A stretch of DNA of 53,140 bases from contig CAIWTJ010000180.1 of assembly GCA_903915535.1 (NCBI GenBank), positions 1 through 53,140 on the forward strand, read 5' to 3'. The notes beneath the pieces were generated by a model. That model was given only the letters and a program-made list of their open reading frames with translations, was not told the origin of the DNA and did no database searches. Within the stretch, counting starts at the first letter, position 1. The number at the start of each line of letters is the position of its first letter. Position numbers and translations under genes: made by a program. Source of the stretch: Enhydrobacter aerosaccus (GTDB lineage Bacteria > Pseudomonadota > Alphaproteobacteria > Reyranellales > Reyranellaceae). This document shows positions 9,995 to 19,852 of this stretch, piece after piece.

Positions 9995-11308
9995 ATGGCT
10001 TTTGCCGCCGTCGAGCGCCTGATCGCCTTCCGCTACCTGCGGGCCCGCCGAGAGGAGGGGTTCATTTCGGTGATCGCCGGCTTCTCGCTGGTGGGGATTG
10101 CGCTGGGCGTCGGCACATTGATCGTGGTCATGGCCGTGATGAACGGCTTCCGCATCGAGATGCTGCATCAGATGTCGGGTATCAGCGGCCAGATCGGCGT
10201 GCAGGGCAACCAGAATGGCCTGGAGGCGACGCCCGATCTTCTGGCCCGTCTGCGCGCCGTGCCGGGCGTGACCAGTGCGACACCCGCCGCCGAAGGGCAG
10301 GTCATGGCCGTCACGGGCGACCAGGCCCGCGGTGTCCTGCTGCGGGGCATGTCGCCGGACGATTTTCGCGCGCGCGTCCCCCTGGCGGCGGCGATCGACG
10401 GCCCGCCGGATGTGCGCGAGCGCTACCGCAACCTCTGCCGCGCCGACGGTGACGAAAAGGTCGACTGGGGCACGCTCAAGGACTTCGGCGAGGGCTTCTC
10501 GGTGGCCGTCGGGCGCCGCCTGGCCGACCTGCTGCACCTCAAGGTCGGGGATCGCCTGCAACTGGTGTCGCCTCAATCGATGGTCACACCATTCGGCGTC
10601 ATGCCGCGCTCGGCTCTGGTGCGCGTCTCGGCGATCTTCTGCGCCGGCATGTACGACTACGACGCCAATTTCATCTACGCGCCCCTGGAGGACGCGCAGC
10701 GGCTGCTCTCCCTCGGCAATCGCGTGACGACGGTCGAGGTCTTCGTCGACGACAAGACGCCCCTGCGGGAGGCGCGGCAGGGCGCCGCCCGGGCGGTCGG
10801 CCAGCAGGGCTGGGTGTTCGACTGGTTCCAGGCGAACTTCGGTTTCTTCGCTGCCATCCAGGCGCAAACCAATGTTTTGTTCCTCGTGCTGACCATGATC
10901 GTGCTGGTCGCTGCCTTCAACATCGTGTCGAGCATGGTGATGCTGGTGCGCACCAAGACCGGCGACATCGCCATCCTGCGCACCATGGGCGCGACGCGCG
11001 GCGCCATTTTGCGGCTCTTCCTGCTCGACGGGTTTGCCATCGGCACGGTCGGCACGATCGTCGGCGTCGTGCTGGGCCTGGCATTTGCCATCAATATCGA
11101 GGCCATCCGGCAGTGGCTGCAGCATACCTTCGGTCTGGTGCTGTTCGACCAGCAACTCTACCTCCTGGCCGAGATGCCCTCGCACATCACGAGCTACGAG
11201 GTGGGCGCGATCGCGGGCATGGCGATGTTCTTCTCGCTCGCGGCCTCGATCATTCCGGCCTGGCGGGCCTCGCGGCTCGACCCGGTGGAGGGCCTGCGCC
11301 GTGAGTAA
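9995..11308 (+). CDS. lolC: Lipoprotein-releasing ABC transporter permease, first copy (LolC/LolE family)
   Basis: This 437-residue inner-membrane subunit belongs to the Lol complex that extracts lipoproteins from the inner membrane and hands them to LolA. It has one N-terminal helix (GFSLVGIALGVGTLIVVMAVM), a periplasmic domain of about 220 residues, and three C-terminal helices ending in [20 protein letters not shown], the family's typical tail. AAGGAG lies 13 nt before ATG 9995. It overlaps the next permease gene by 8 nt. C versus E is assigned by order only. Confidence 0.9.
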   Translation: MAFAAVERLIAFRYLRARREEGFISVIAGFSLVGIALGVGTLIVVMAVMNGFRIEMLHQMSGISGQIGVQGNQNGLEATPDLLARLRAVPGVTSATPAAEGQVMAVTGDQARGVLLRGMSPDDFRARVPLAAAIDGPPDVRERYRNLCRADGDEKVDWGTLKDFGEGFSVAVGRRLADLLHLKVGDRLQLVSPQSMVTPFGVMPRSALVRVSAIFCAGMYDYDANFIYAPLEDAQRLLSLGNRVTTVEVFVDDKTPLREARQGAARAVGQQGWVFDWFQANFGFFAAIQAQTNVLFLVLTMIVLVAAFNIVSSMVMLVRTKTGDIAILRTMGATRGAILRLFLLDGFAIGTVGTIVGVVLGLAFAINIEAIRQWLQHTFGLVLFDQQLYLLAEMPSHITSYEVGAIAGMAMFFSLAASIIPAWRASRLDPVEGLRRE

Positions 11309-12557
11309 CCCGGCACGCGTCGTCGAAGGATGGCTGGCCTGGCGCTATCTCGCGAACCGGCAGCGCGAGGGTTTCATATCGGCGATCACGATTTTCTCGC
11401 TGATCGGCGTGGCGCTGGGTGTCGCCACCCTGATCGTTGTGCTGTCGGTGATGGGCGGCTTCCGCGAGGAGCTGATCGGTCGCATCATCGGCATGAACGG
11501 CCATGTCGTGATTGCGGCCAAGCAGGGCATGCTGGACGCGAAACCCGAGCTGCTCGAAAAGCTTCGCTCGGCGCCCGGAGTGAAGAACGTGCGGCTGACG
11601 CTGGAGCGCCAGTCGTTGATCTCCGCCAACGGGCAGACACGCGGCGCCGTGCTGCGCGGCGTGCGGCTGGAAGACCTGATGTCGCGCGAAATCGTGACCC
11701 GCAACATCGTGACCGGTGAGTTGGGGGCCTTCAACACGCGCCGCGGCGTGGTGATGGGAGAGAAGCTGCGGCAATCGCTGAACCTGCGCGCCGGCGATAC
11801 GCTCACCGTGGTCACGCACAAGCTGAACGAAACGGGCTCGATCGCGCCGCGCTACTCCGACTATCAAGTGCTGGCGAGTTTCCTCAGCCGCCGCTTCGAG
11901 TTCGACAGCGCCTTTGTCTTCATTCCCCTGCAGATGTTGCAGGACGACCTGGAATACGAACATGGCATCGTGAGCTCGATCGATCTCGAGCTGAAGGATC
12001 CCGCCGACGCGCCGAAGGTGGCGGCGGGTCTGCGCGCGGCGCTCGGCCGCGACGACCTCAGGGTCTCGGAATGGCAGACCCTCAACGCGCGCTTCATGGG
12101 GGCCCTTCAGGTCGAGCGGGTGATGATGTTCATCATCCTGAGCTTGATCGTACTGGTGGCGGCGCTGAACGTGATCGCGAGCTTCACCATGCTGGTGCGC
12201 ATGAAGCGCGGGAATATCGCCATCCTGCGTACCATGGGCGCGGAACGCGGGACGATCGTGCGGGCCTTCTTCATGGCCGCTGCCGGCGTTGGCCTGGCCG
12301 GGACGGCGATCGGTGCCGCGCTGGGGCTTTACGTCTGCGACAGCATGCCGGCGATCGGCCGGTGGCTGGGCAGCATGACGTCGCCTGGCGCCGGTGCCGC
12401 CGAGGTCGATTTCGTGACCTCGATGCCGGTGAGGGTCGAGCCTCTCGAGGTGATCTCCATTGTCGCGGTGGCGATCGTCCTGTCGCTGGCCGCCGCCGCC
12501 TATCCCGCCTGGCGCAGCGCGCGCGTGGAACCCGTCGAAGGATTGCGTCATGAGTGA
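11301..12557 (+). CDS. lolE: Lipoprotein-releasing ABC transporter permease, second copy (LolC/LolE family)
   Basis: This 418-residue paralogue of the preceding gene has the same four-helix layout: [22 protein letters not shown] at the N-terminus, and the tail [17 protein letters not shown]. The GTG start at 11301 lies within the end of lolC, so translation is coupled; the reading frame opens earlier, but upstream codons are inside lolC. It overlaps lolD by 8 nt. Two adjacent permeases with one ATPase suggest a LolCDE-like heterodimer rather than a single-permease homodimer. Confidence 0.9.
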   Translation: MSNPARVVEGWLAWRYLANRQREGFISAITIFSLIGVALGVATLIVVLSVMGGFREELIGRIIGMNGHVVIAAKQGMLDAKPELLEKLRSAPGVKNVRLTLERQSLISANGQTRGAVLRGVRLEDLMSREIVTRNIVTGELGAFNTRRGVVMGEKLRQSLNLRAGDTLTVVTHKLNETGSIAPRYSDYQVLASFLSRRFEFDSAFVFIPLQMLQDDLEYEHGIVSSIDLELKDPADAPKVAAGLRAALGRDDLRVSEWQTLNARFMGALQVERVMMFIILSLIVLVAALNVIASFTMLVRMKRGNIAILRTMGAERGTIVRAFFMAAAGVGLAGTAIGAALGLYVCDSMPAIGRWLGSMTSPGAGAAEVDFVTSMPVRVEPLEVISIVAVAIVLSLAAAAYPAWRSARVEPVEGLRHE

Positions 12558-13233
12558 CCGGCATTTTCCCCTTTCCTTGCAGGGCGTGGAACGCACCTTC
12601 GTGCAGGGCGACCGCAGCCTCTCCGTGCTGAAGAACGTATCGCTCGATCTGCGGGCTGGTGAGATCGTGGCGCTGGTGGGCCAGTCCGGCAGCGGCAAGT
12701 CGACGATGCTGCACATCGCCGGGCTTCTCGAGAAGCCCGATGGCGGCGACGTGATCGTCGACGGCCGGTCGGCAGGCGCGCAGAGCGATAAAGAACGCAC
12801 GGCGCTGCGGCGCAAGTTCCTGGGGTTCGTTTACCAATATCATCACCTGCTGCCTGAATTCTCCGCGCTGGAGAATGTGATGTTGCCGCAGATGCTGGCG
12901 GGGCTGTCGCGCCGTCATGCCCGCTCACGCGCGCTCGACCTGCTCGCGATGGTCCAGCTCGCCGATCGCGCCGACCATCGGCCGGGCAGGCTGTCGGGCG
13001 GCGAACAACAACGGGTTGCCATCGCCCGCGCCGTCGCCAACGCGCCACGGGTCCTGTTGGCGGATGAGCCCACGGGCAATCTCGATTCGTCGACGGCGGA
13101 GATCGTGTTCAAGCAGCTTCTGACGCTGGTGCGGGAAACCGGAATGGCGGCGTTGATCGCCACGCACAATCCCGAGCTGGCGGCACGCATGGACCGCACC
13201 GTCCACCTCAAAGACGGCATATTGTCTGCCTGA
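12550..13233 (+). CDS. lolD: Lipoprotein-releasing system ATP-binding protein
   Basis: This 227-residue ABC ATPase powers lipoprotein extraction by the two permeases encoded just upstream. Walker A is GQSGSGKST (residues 44-52), the signature is LSGGEQQR, and Walker B is [12 protein letters not shown], the MacB/LolD type. An H-loop follows in [11 protein letters not shown] 12550 overlaps the lolE stop by 8 nt. dnaE starts 31 nt after the stop. Confidence 0.95.
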   Translation: MSDRHFPLSLQGVERTFVQGDRSLSVLKNVSLDLRAGEIVALVGQSGSGKSTMLHIAGLLEKPDGGDVIVDGRSAGAQSDKERTALRRKFLGFVYQYHHLLPEFSALENVMLPQMLAGLSRRHARSRALDLLAMVQLADRADHRPGRLSGGEQQRVAIARAVANAPRVLLADEPTGNLDSSTAEIVFKQLLTLVRETGMAALIATHNPELAARMDRTVHLKDGILSA

Positions 13234-13264
13234 CTTTCCACAAGATGACGGGCGATAGTGGCGC

Positions 13265-16200
13265 GTGGCCATAGCCGACTTCATCCATCTAAAAGTTCGT
13301 TCCGCCTATTCGCTCACCGAGGGCGCGAACAAGGTCGACAAGGTCGTGTCGCTCGCCAAGGAGCAGGCGATGCCGGCGGTGGCCGTCACCGATCGCGGCA
13401 ATCTCTTCGGCGCCCTGGAGTTTGCCCAGTATGCGTCGAAGGCCGGCATCCAGCCCATTATCGGTTGCGATCTCGCCATTCGGCGGGAGGAAGAAAGCGG
13501 GGTCTCGTCGAACAGCAAGATCGTGCTGGTCGACTGGCTGACGCTGCTCGTCCAGAACGAGGCGGGCTACCTCAACCTCATGCGCCTGGTCAGCCGCGCG
13601 CATCTCGAGTTCAAGACGGGGTCAATAGCTGCGCTGCCACTGATCGAGCTTGAGGGCCACACGGACGGATTGCTGGCGATGACCGGCAGCCCCGACAGCA
13701 CCCTGGGCCGCATGCTGGGAGCAGGCCAGGCGCCGGCGGCCGGGCATCAGCTCGATCGCCTGCTGAAGCTGTTCAGCGACCGGCTCTATATCGAGCTGCA
13801 GCGCCACGGCGAAGACAGCGAACGTCGCATCGAAGGCCCCCTCCTCGAGTTGGCCTACGCGCGCGGCATCCCGCTGGTCGCTACCAACGACGTGCACTTT
13901 CCCAAGAAGTCGATGTTCGAGGCGCACGACGTTCTGTTGTGCATCGAGCAGGGCGTGCATATCGACGATCCGAACCGTCGCCGCCTGACGCCCGAATACT
14001 ACTTCAAGTCGGCGGCGGAAATGCGCGAGGTCTTCGCCGACCTGCCGGAGGCCTGCGACAACACCCTGGTCGTGGCGCAGCGTTGCGCCTACATGCCGAC
14101 GCCGCGCAAGCCGATCCTGCCGAGCTACACCAAGCTCGAGGGCCGCACCGAGGGCGAGGCGCTGCGCGCGTTGGCGAGAGAAGGGCTCGAGGAACTCCAC
14201 GGCCTCGGCCGGCTTGCCGCCGACATCGACTTCAAGAAGTACGAAGACCGGCTGGTCTACGAACTCGACATGATCGAGAAGATGGGCTTCGCGGGCTACT
14301 TCCTGATCGTTGCCGACTTCATCCAATGGGCCAAGGACAACGGCGTGCCTGTCGGGCCGGGCCGCGGTTCGGGCGCGGGCTCGCTGGTCGCCTGGTCGCT
14401 CAAGATCACCGACCTGGATCCGTTGCGGTGGGGGCTGCTGTTCGAGCGCTTCCTCAATCCCGAGCGCGTGTCGATGCCCGACTTCGACATCGACTTCTGC
14501 CAGGACAAGCGCGACCGCGTGATCCGCTACGTGCGCGATGAATATGGCCACGATCGCGTTGCAGCCATCATCACCTTCGGCAAGCTGCAGGCGCGTGCGG
14601 TGCTGCGCGACGTCGGCCGCGTGCTGGGCATGCCCTACGGCCAGGTCGATCGTATCTGCAAGTTGGTGCCGAACAATCCGGCCAAGCCCGTGACCCTGGC
14701 CGAGGCGACGCAGACCGAGCAATTGCTCAAGGATCAGTACGGCGCGGATGCGGAGATCAAGCGGCTGATCGACCTCGCCCTTCAGCTCGAAGGCCTGTAT
14801 CGCAACGCCTCGACCCATGCGGCGGGCGTGGTGATCGGCGACCGTCCGCTCGAACAGCTCGTGCCGCTGTTCCGCGATACCGAGAGCAAGGAATCGCTTC
14901 CCGCCACCCAGTTCAACATGAAGTGGGTCGAAACCGCGGGACTGGTGAAGTTCGACTTCCTCGGCCTCAAGACCCTGACCGTGATCGAGAAGGCCTGCGA
15001 CCTGATCGGCCGCGACAAGATCGACATCCCCAAGCTGCCGCTCGACGACAAGAAGACCTTCGAGCTGCTGGCGCGGGGTGACGGCTCCGGCGTGTTCCAG
15101 CTGGAAGGCAACGGCATGCGCGACGTGCTGCGCAAGATGAAGCCCGACCGCTTCGAGGACATCATCGCGGTCGTGGCGCTCTATCGCCCGGGCCCGATGG
15201 AGAACATCCCGAGCTACATCAAGCGCAAGCACAAGGAAGAGGAGCCGGACTACCTGCATCCGCTGCTCGAGGGGATCCTGAAGGAAACCCACGGCATCAT
15301 GATCTACCAGGAACAGGTCATGCAGATCGCGCAGGTCCTGTCCGGCTATTCGCTGGGCGGCGCCGATCTGCTGCGCCGCGCCATGGGCAAGAAGATCCAG
15401 TCCGAGATGGATGCCCAGCGCCAGAGCTTCATCGAGGGCGCCGAGAAGAACGGCGTCAGCAAGGACAGGGCGTCCTCGATCTTCGATCAGGTCGACCGCT
15501 TCGCCGGTTACGGCTTCAACAAGAGCCATGCCGCGGCCTATGCGCTGGTCTGCTACCAGACGGCCTATCTCAAGGCCAACCATCCGGTCGAGTTCTTCGC
15601 CGCGACCATGACGCTCGATATGGGCAACGCGGAAAAGCTGAACGGCTATCGTCGCGACCTCGAGAAGATCGGCGTCGAGCTGCTGCCGCCGGATGTGACG
15701 CGCTCCTCGGCCGAGTTCACCGTCGAGATGACGGCGGAAGGCAAGAAGGCGATCCGCTACGCCCTGTCGGCGATCAAGGGGGTGGGCCGTGAGGCGATGA
15801 ACCGTCTGGTCGAGGAGCGCGAGACCAACGGCCCGTTCAAGACGCTGTTCGACGTGGCCGAGCGCCTGGATCAGCGCGTGATCAACAAGCGTCTGCTCGA
15901 AAGCCTCGCCAAGGCCGGCGCCTTCGAGACGCTGAACAAGAACCGCGCCCAGACTTTCGCGACCATCGAGGCGCTGACGCGGCACTCGGCGGCGACGCAT
16001 GAATCGCGCGGCAGCAACCAGAACAGCCTGTTCGGCGACGACACGGCGCAGCGCCGTCCGCAATTGCCCAAGGTGCCGGACTGGGCGCCGATGGAGAAAC
16101 TGCAGCACGAGTTCTCGGCGCTGGGCTTTTATCTCTCGTCGCATCCGCTGGCGGCGTACGAGCGCAGCCTGATGCGTCTGGGTGTCTGCCGTTCGGCCGA

Positions 16201-16711
16201 TCTGGTGGCGCAGTTGCAGCGCGGCGTGCCGGGCCGCATCAAGCTTGCGGGCACCGTGATCGATCGCTCGGAGCGCACCTCGGCCAAGGGCAATCGCTTT
16301 GCCTTCATCCAGTGCTCCGATCAGTCGGGCGCGTTCGAGTTCATGGTGTTCAGCGAGATCCTGAACAGCAAACGGCCATTGCTCGAACCGGGGCAGGCGA
16401 TCCTGATCTCGGTGGACGGCAGGCTCGATGGCGAGCAGGTGAAGCTGCTGGCGCAGAACGTCGAGAAGCTGGAAGACGCGGTCGCCAATTCGGCCGCGGG
16501 ACTGCGGATCGAGATTTCCGATCCCTCCGTGCTCGAAGCATTGCGCAAGACGCTCGAGGGTAAAAAGGGGCGGGGCAAGGTGACTATTGTCGTGCCTCTC
16601 CCGGAAGAAACCGAAGCCGAGGTCACCTTGCCCGGTACCTATTCGATCGCGGGCGGCCTGCGTGACATCATCGGCATGCTGCCGGGAGTCGCGCAGGTGG
16701 AGGAGATTTGA
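13265..16711 (+). CDS. dnaE: DNA polymerase III subunit alpha
   Basis: This 1148-residue protein is the replicative polymerase catalytic subunit. It has an N-terminal PHP domain (about 1-200), a polymerase core with catalytic acids D406 and D408 in PDFDIDF and D564 in VKFDFLGL, a helix-hairpin-helix region near FAGYGFNKSHAAAYA, a beta-clamp motif QNSLF at residues 919-923, and an OB fold. The clamp motif lies where E. coli DnaE has its internal one. The start is GTG 13265. This is the DnaE1 type by length and architecture. The downstream DUF72 gene starts inside its stop codon. Confidence 0.97.
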   Translation: MAIADFIHLKVRSAYSLTEGANKVDKVVSLAKEQAMPAVAVTDRGNLFGALEFAQYASKAGIQPIIGCDLAIRREEESGVSSNSKIVLVDWLTLLVQNEAGYLNLMRLVSRAHLEFKTGSIAALPLIELEGHTDGLLAMTGSPDSTLGRMLGAGQAPAAGHQLDRLLKLFSDRLYIELQRHGEDSERRIEGPLLELAYARGIPLVATNDVHFPKKSMFEAHDVLLCIEQGVHIDDPNRRRLTPEYYFKSAAEMREVFADLPEACDNTLVVAQRCAYMPTPRKPILPSYTKLEGRTEGEALRALAREGLEELHGLGRLAADIDFKKYEDRLVYELDMIEKMGFAGYFLIVADFIQWAKDNGVPVGPGRGSGAGSLVAWSLKITDLDPLRWGLLFERFLNPERVSMPDFDIDFCQDKRDRVIRYVRDEYGHDRVAAIITFGKLQARAVLRDVGRVLGMPYGQVDRICKLVPNNPAKPVTLAEATQTEQLLKDQYGADAEIKRLIDLALQLEGLYRNASTHAAGVVIGDRPLEQLVPLFRDTESKESLPATQFNMKWVETAGLVKFDFLGLKTLTVIEKACDLIGRDKIDIPKLPLDDKKTFELLARGDGSGVFQLEGNGMRDVLRKMKPDRFEDIIAVVALYRPGPMENIPSYIKRKHKEEEPDYLHPLLEGILKETHGIMIYQEQVMQIAQVLSGYSLGGADLLRRAMGKKIQSEMDAQRQSFIEGAEKNGVSKDRASSIFDQVDRFAGYGFNKSHAAAYALVCYQTAYLKANHPVEFFAATMTLDMGNAEKLNGYRRDLEKIGVELLPPDVTRSSAEFTVEMTAEGKKAIRYALSAIKGVGREAMNRLVEERETNGPFKTLFDVAERLDQRVINKRLLESLAKAGAFETLNKNRAQTFATIEALTRHSAATHESRGSNQNSLFGDDTAQRRPQLPKVPDWAPMEKLQHEFSALGFYLSSHPLAAYERSLMRLGVCRSADLVAQLQRGVPGRIKLAGTVIDRSERTSAKGNRFAFIQCSDQSGAFEFMVFSEILNSKRPLLEPGQAILISVDGRLDGEQVKLLAQNVEKLEDAVANSAAGLRIEISDPSVLEALRKTLEGKKGRGKVTIVVPLPEETEAEVTLPGTYSIAGGLRDIIGMLPGVAQVEEI

Positions 16712-17721
16712 GCCGCCAGCCCGGCCTGTTCGAAGAGCCTCCTGCGCCGAAGCGCCAGAAACCCGCCGCGGGCGACGTCCAACCCTCCTGGGACACGCCC
16801 TTGCTCGGTGCGCCGGTCCTGCCCCCGGAAATCAGGCTCGGCACCTCGTCGTGGTTCTTTCCCGGCTGGCGTGGGCTCGTCTACGAAGGCGTCTATCCGC
16901 AGCCCGCGCTCAGCAAGAAAGGCCTCGCGGCCTACGCGCAAATTCCGCTGCTGCGCACTGTCAGCCTCGATCGCACTTTCTATGCCGCGATCACGACGAT
17001 CGAATACGCACGCTACGCGACGCAGGTGCCGGCCGGCTTCAGCTTCGTCGTGAAAGCGCCCGCGATGGTCTGCGATGCCGTGCTTCGCGGCGAGGACGGA
17101 AGAGGGCGGGTGGCCAACCCTCACTTCCTCGACCCCGTCATTGCGGCACGGGAATTCGTCGTGCCGTGTTTGGAAGGATTGGGAGAGAAGGCGGGGCCGA
17201 TGGTCTTCCAGATCTCGCCGCTCCCGCGCGGACTGGTCGAGGAAGCGGCGAGCCTGATCGAGCGGCTGGCGGTGTTCTTCGCGGCGCTGCCGAAGGAGCT
17301 GGGCCCGCGCCGGCCGATCTATGCCCTCGAGTTGCGCAACGCAGAGCTCCTGACGCCGCGCCTGATGCGCATGCTGGCGGCGGCGGGGGTGCGCTACTGC
17401 ATCGGTCTGCACGACCGCATGCCTGAGGTCGAACGGCAGGCGGCGGCGCTGAAGGCGCTCGATGGCGATGTGCCGGGCGACCTCATCGTGCGGTGGAACC
17501 TGCACCGGGGCTTCCTCTATCAAGCTGCGAAGCAGCGCTACGAGCCGTTCGACCGGCTGGTCGACGAGGACATCGAGACCCGGCAGGTCCTGGCCCAGCT
17601 CGCGGCCGCGGCCTTCAAGGCCAAGCGGCGGGTGTGGATAACCGCCAACAACAAGGCCGAGGGCAGCGCGCCGCTCTCAGTGTTGAGGCTCTCGGAGGCG
17701 ATTGAGGCCGCCCTGGCTTGA
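16708..17721 (+). CDS. DUF72 family TIM-barrel protein (YecE-like)
   Basis: This 337-residue protein carries a DUF72 domain from about residue 42, beginning [13 protein letters not shown], with the family's later [16 protein letters not shown] and [12 protein letters not shown]. The biochemical role of DUF72 is not established. It starts with TTG at 16708, overlapping the dnaE stop (TTGA), and GGAGGAG is located just upstream. An unusual N-terminal extension of about 40 residues contains QPGLF at residues 4-8, which fits the QxxLF beta-clamp-binding pattern. A replication or repair link is my inference from this motif and the coupling to dnaE. Confidence 0.88.
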   Translation: MSRQPGLFEEPPAPKRQKPAAGDVQPSWDTPLLGAPVLPPEIRLGTSSWFFPGWRGLVYEGVYPQPALSKKGLAAYAQIPLLRTVSLDRTFYAAITTIEYARYATQVPAGFSFVVKAPAMVCDAVLRGEDGRGRVANPHFLDPVIAAREFVVPCLEGLGEKAGPMVFQISPLPRGLVEEAASLIERLAVFFAALPKELGPRRPIYALELRNAELLTPRLMRMLAAAGVRYCIGLHDRMPEVERQAAALKALDGDVPGDLIVRWNLHRGFLYQAAKQRYEPFDRLVDEDIETRQVLAQLAAAAFKAKRRVWITANNKAEGSAPLSVLRLSEAIEAALA

Positions 17722-17741
17722 AATATCATTGCGTGTGGGGA

Positions 17742-17757
17742 CGCCCCGGGTGGGGCG
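17742..17757 (+). terminator. GC-rich hairpin after the DUF72 gene
   Basis: A 6-bp stem CGCCCC/GGGGCG closes a GGGT loop 20 nt after the DUF72 stop. No U-run follows, so it may be a weak terminator or only a stable 3' end. Confidence 0.35.
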
Positions 17758-17808
17758 CGCAATCCGGTACAAATCGCGTAAAGCCCTTACGCCATCGGCA
17801 TCGGAGGT

Positions 17809-17953
17809 GTCCCAGAAAGTCGGGACAAAGCTGGGACTCTGCGGCTTGCTTTCCCGGCCTTAACCCCCTAAAACCACGCCCAATTCGCACGCGGGTTTGC
17901 GGTCGACGGGGAGACATCCCGCCGCTCGCTCCGGTGTCCCCCACCCGGGGGAC
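17809..17953 (+). promoter_or_regulatory. Structured 5' leader of rpsB with competing hairpins
   Basis: The 270-nt space before rpsB holds GTCCC at 17809-17813, which can pair either with GGGAC at 17822-17826 or, extended as GTCCCA, with TGGGAC at 17832-17837. A second perfect 7-bp stem GTCCCCC/GGGGGAC with an ACCC loop lies at 17936-17953, 37 nt before the rpsB start. Ribosomal protein S2 is known to repress its own operon in several bacteria, so a regulatory leader is plausible. I recognise no described motif. The stems are seen; regulation is inferred. Confidence 0.35.
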
Positions 17954-17990
17954 GACGCCCGCGGAGGCTCAACCGGAAAAGGAGAACGGC

Positions 17991-18782
17991 ATGGCTATGC
18001 CGACATTTACGATGCGTCAGTTGCTGGAAGCGGGTGTCCACTTCGGTCACCACACCCGGCGTTGGAACCCCAAGATGAAGCCGTACCTGTTCGGGGTGCG
18101 CAACGGGGTCCATATCATCGATCTCACCAAGACCGTGCCGCTGCTCGAGCAGGCGCTGGTCCAGGTGCGCCAGGTCGTGTCCAACGGCGGCCGCGTGCTG
18201 TTCGTCGGTACCAAGCCTGCCGCCGCCGAGCGCGTCGCCGAGGCGGCCAAGCGCTGCGGCCAGTACTTCGTGAACCACCGCTGGCTGGGCGGCATGATCA
18301 CCAATTGGCAGACCATCTCTGCTTCGATCAAGCGCCTGCGCGAGCTCGACGAGCGCCTGTCGGGCGACGTGGTCGGCCTCACCAAGAAAGAGCAGCTCGA
18401 TCTCACGCGCGAGCGCGACAAGCTCGAGCGCTCGCTGGGTGGCATCAAGGAAATGGGCGGGACGCCCGACATGCTGTTCATCATCGACACCAACAAGGAG
18501 TCGATCGCGGTCCTCGAAGCCCGCAAGCGCGGCATTCCGATCGCGGCGATCCTCGACAGCAACTCCGATCCCGACGGCATCGATTTCCCGATCCCGGGCA
18601 ACGATGACGCCATCCGCGCCGTGTCGCTCTACTGCGAGCTGATCTCGGGCGCCGTGCTCGACGGCATCCGTGCCGAGATTGCGGCTTCGGGCGGCGACGT
18701 GGGCGCGCTCGACGAGCCGCCGGTCGAAGAAGTTCCCGCCGCCGAGCCGGCTGCGGGCGCCGAGGCATCGCCGGCCGAATAG
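17991..18782 (+). CDS. rpsB: 30S ribosomal protein S2
   Basis: This 263-residue S2 begins [20 protein letters not shown] after two residues and contains the conserved [21 protein letters not shown] and [11 protein letters not shown]. The last 30 residues form an acidic Ala/Glu/Pro-rich tail ([18 protein letters not shown]), a common alphaproteobacterial extension. GGAG lies 7 nt before ATG 17991. The gene heads the rpsB-tsf-pyrH-frr operon. An earlier in-frame start would add a non-homologous leader, so I rejected it. Confidence 0.97.
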   Translation: MAMPTFTMRQLLEAGVHFGHHTRRWNPKMKPYLFGVRNGVHIIDLTKTVPLLEQALVQVRQVVSNGGRVLFVGTKPAAAERVAEAAKRCGQYFVNHRWLGGMITNWQTISASIKRLRELDERLSGDVVGLTKKEQLDLTRERDKLERSLGGIKEMGGTPDMLFIIDTNKESIAVLEARKRGIPIAAILDSNSDPDGIDFPIPGNDDAIRAVSLYCELISGAVLDGIRAEIAASGGDVGALDEPPVEEVPAAEPAAGAEASPAE

Positions 18783-18807
18783 CCGGCCCCTCTGGCAAAC
18801 GATACCG

Positions 18808-18829
18808 GGGCCGGTCGCAAGACCGGCCC
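18808..18829 (+). terminator. Attenuator-like hairpin between rpsB and tsf
   Basis: A perfect 9-bp stem GGGCCGGTC/GACCGGCCC is capped by a stable GCAA tetraloop, followed by UUACUUAUCC. A partial terminator between rpsB and tsf would set the S2 to EF-Ts ratio. Confidence 0.55.
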
Positions 18830-18854
18830 TTACTTATCCTGAATGGAGCGAAAC

Positions 18855-19781
18855 ATGGCTGAGATCACCGCATCCCTCGTCAAGGAACTGCGCGAGAAGA
18901 CCGGCGCGGGCATGATGGATTGCAAGAAGGCGCTGGGCGAGGTCCAGGGCGACATCGAGAAGGCCATCGACTGGCTGCGCACCAAGGGCCTGTCGGCCGC
19001 CTCGAAGAAGGCCGGCCGCGTCGCCGCCGAAGGTCTCGTGGGCGTTGTCGCCGCGGGTACCAAGGGGGCGCTGCTCGAGGTCAATGCAGAGACCGACTTC
19101 GTGGGCCGCAACGACCAGTTCCAGAAGTTCGTCGGCGCCGCGACCAAGATCGCGCTCGACAGCGCGGGCGATTTGGAAAAGGTGAAGACGACCGCGTTCC
19201 CGGGATCGGGCCGCGACGTGCAGGGCGAACTCACCAACCTGATCGCCACCATCGGCGAGAACATGAGCCTGCGCCGCTCGGCAATGCTCTCGGTCTCCGA
19301 CGGCGTGGTCGTGGCGTACATGCACAATGCCGTGGCGCCTGACCTCGGCAAGATCGGCGTGCTGATCGCCCTCGAGTCGACGGGCGACAAGGCGAAGCTC
19401 GCGGGACTCGCGAAGCAGCTGGCGATGCATGTGGCCGCCGTCAATCCGCTGTCGCTCTCGGTGACCGAGCTCGACCAGGCCGCGATCGAGCGCGAGCGCG
19501 CGATCCTGACCGAGAAGGCAGGCCAGGCCGGCAAGACGCCCGAGATCATCGCCAAGATGGTCGAAGGCGGCCTGCGCAAGTTCCATCAGGAGGTCGTGCT
19601 GCTGGAGCAGGCCTTCGTGATGGATGGCAAGACCAAGGTCTCCAAGGTGGTCGACGATGCCGCCAAGCTGGTCGGCGCCCCGGTCAAGATCGCCGGTTTC
19701 CTGCGCTTTGCCCTGGGTGAGGGCATCGAGAAGAAATCGGAAGATTTTGCGGCCGAGGTGGCTGCCCAGCTCAAGAAGTAG
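18855..19781 (+). CDS. tsf: Elongation factor Ts
   Basis: This 308-residue factor is the nucleotide exchange factor of EF-Tu. The N-terminal UBA-like domain carries [19 protein letters not shown], followed by the core motif [12 protein letters not shown]. The C-terminal module contains [19 protein letters not shown] 18855 has GGAG 6 nt upstream (18845-18848); the ATG at 18843 overlaps that site and was rejected. Order and spacing match other alphaproteobacteria. Confidence 0.97.
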   Translation: MAEITASLVKELREKTGAGMMDCKKALGEVQGDIEKAIDWLRTKGLSAASKKAGRVAAEGLVGVVAAGTKGALLEVNAETDFVGRNDQFQKFVGAATKIALDSAGDLEKVKTTAFPGSGRDVQGELTNLIATIGENMSLRRSAMLSVSDGVVVAYMHNAVAPDLGKIGVLIALESTGDKAKLAGLAKQLAMHVAAVNPLSLSVTELDQAAIERERAILTEKAGQAGKTPEIIAKMVEGGLRKFHQEVVLLEQAFVMDGKTKVSKVVDDAAKLVGAPVKIAGFLRFALGEGIEKKSEDFAAEVAAQLKK

Positions 19782-19796
19782 TATTAAATGGCGATC

Positions 19797-19827
19797 GGCG
19801 GCGCAGGCCTAGGGGGTCGGCGCCGCC
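19797..19827 (+). terminator. Hairpin between tsf and pyrH
   Basis: An 8-bp stem GGCGGCGC/GCGCCGCC with a 15-nt loop lies in the 71-nt tsf-pyrH gap. No U-run follows, so full termination is unlikely; a processing or attenuation role is possible. Confidence 0.35.
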
Positions 19828-19852
19828 CAAGGAAACCATCCAGAGGTGCTTA

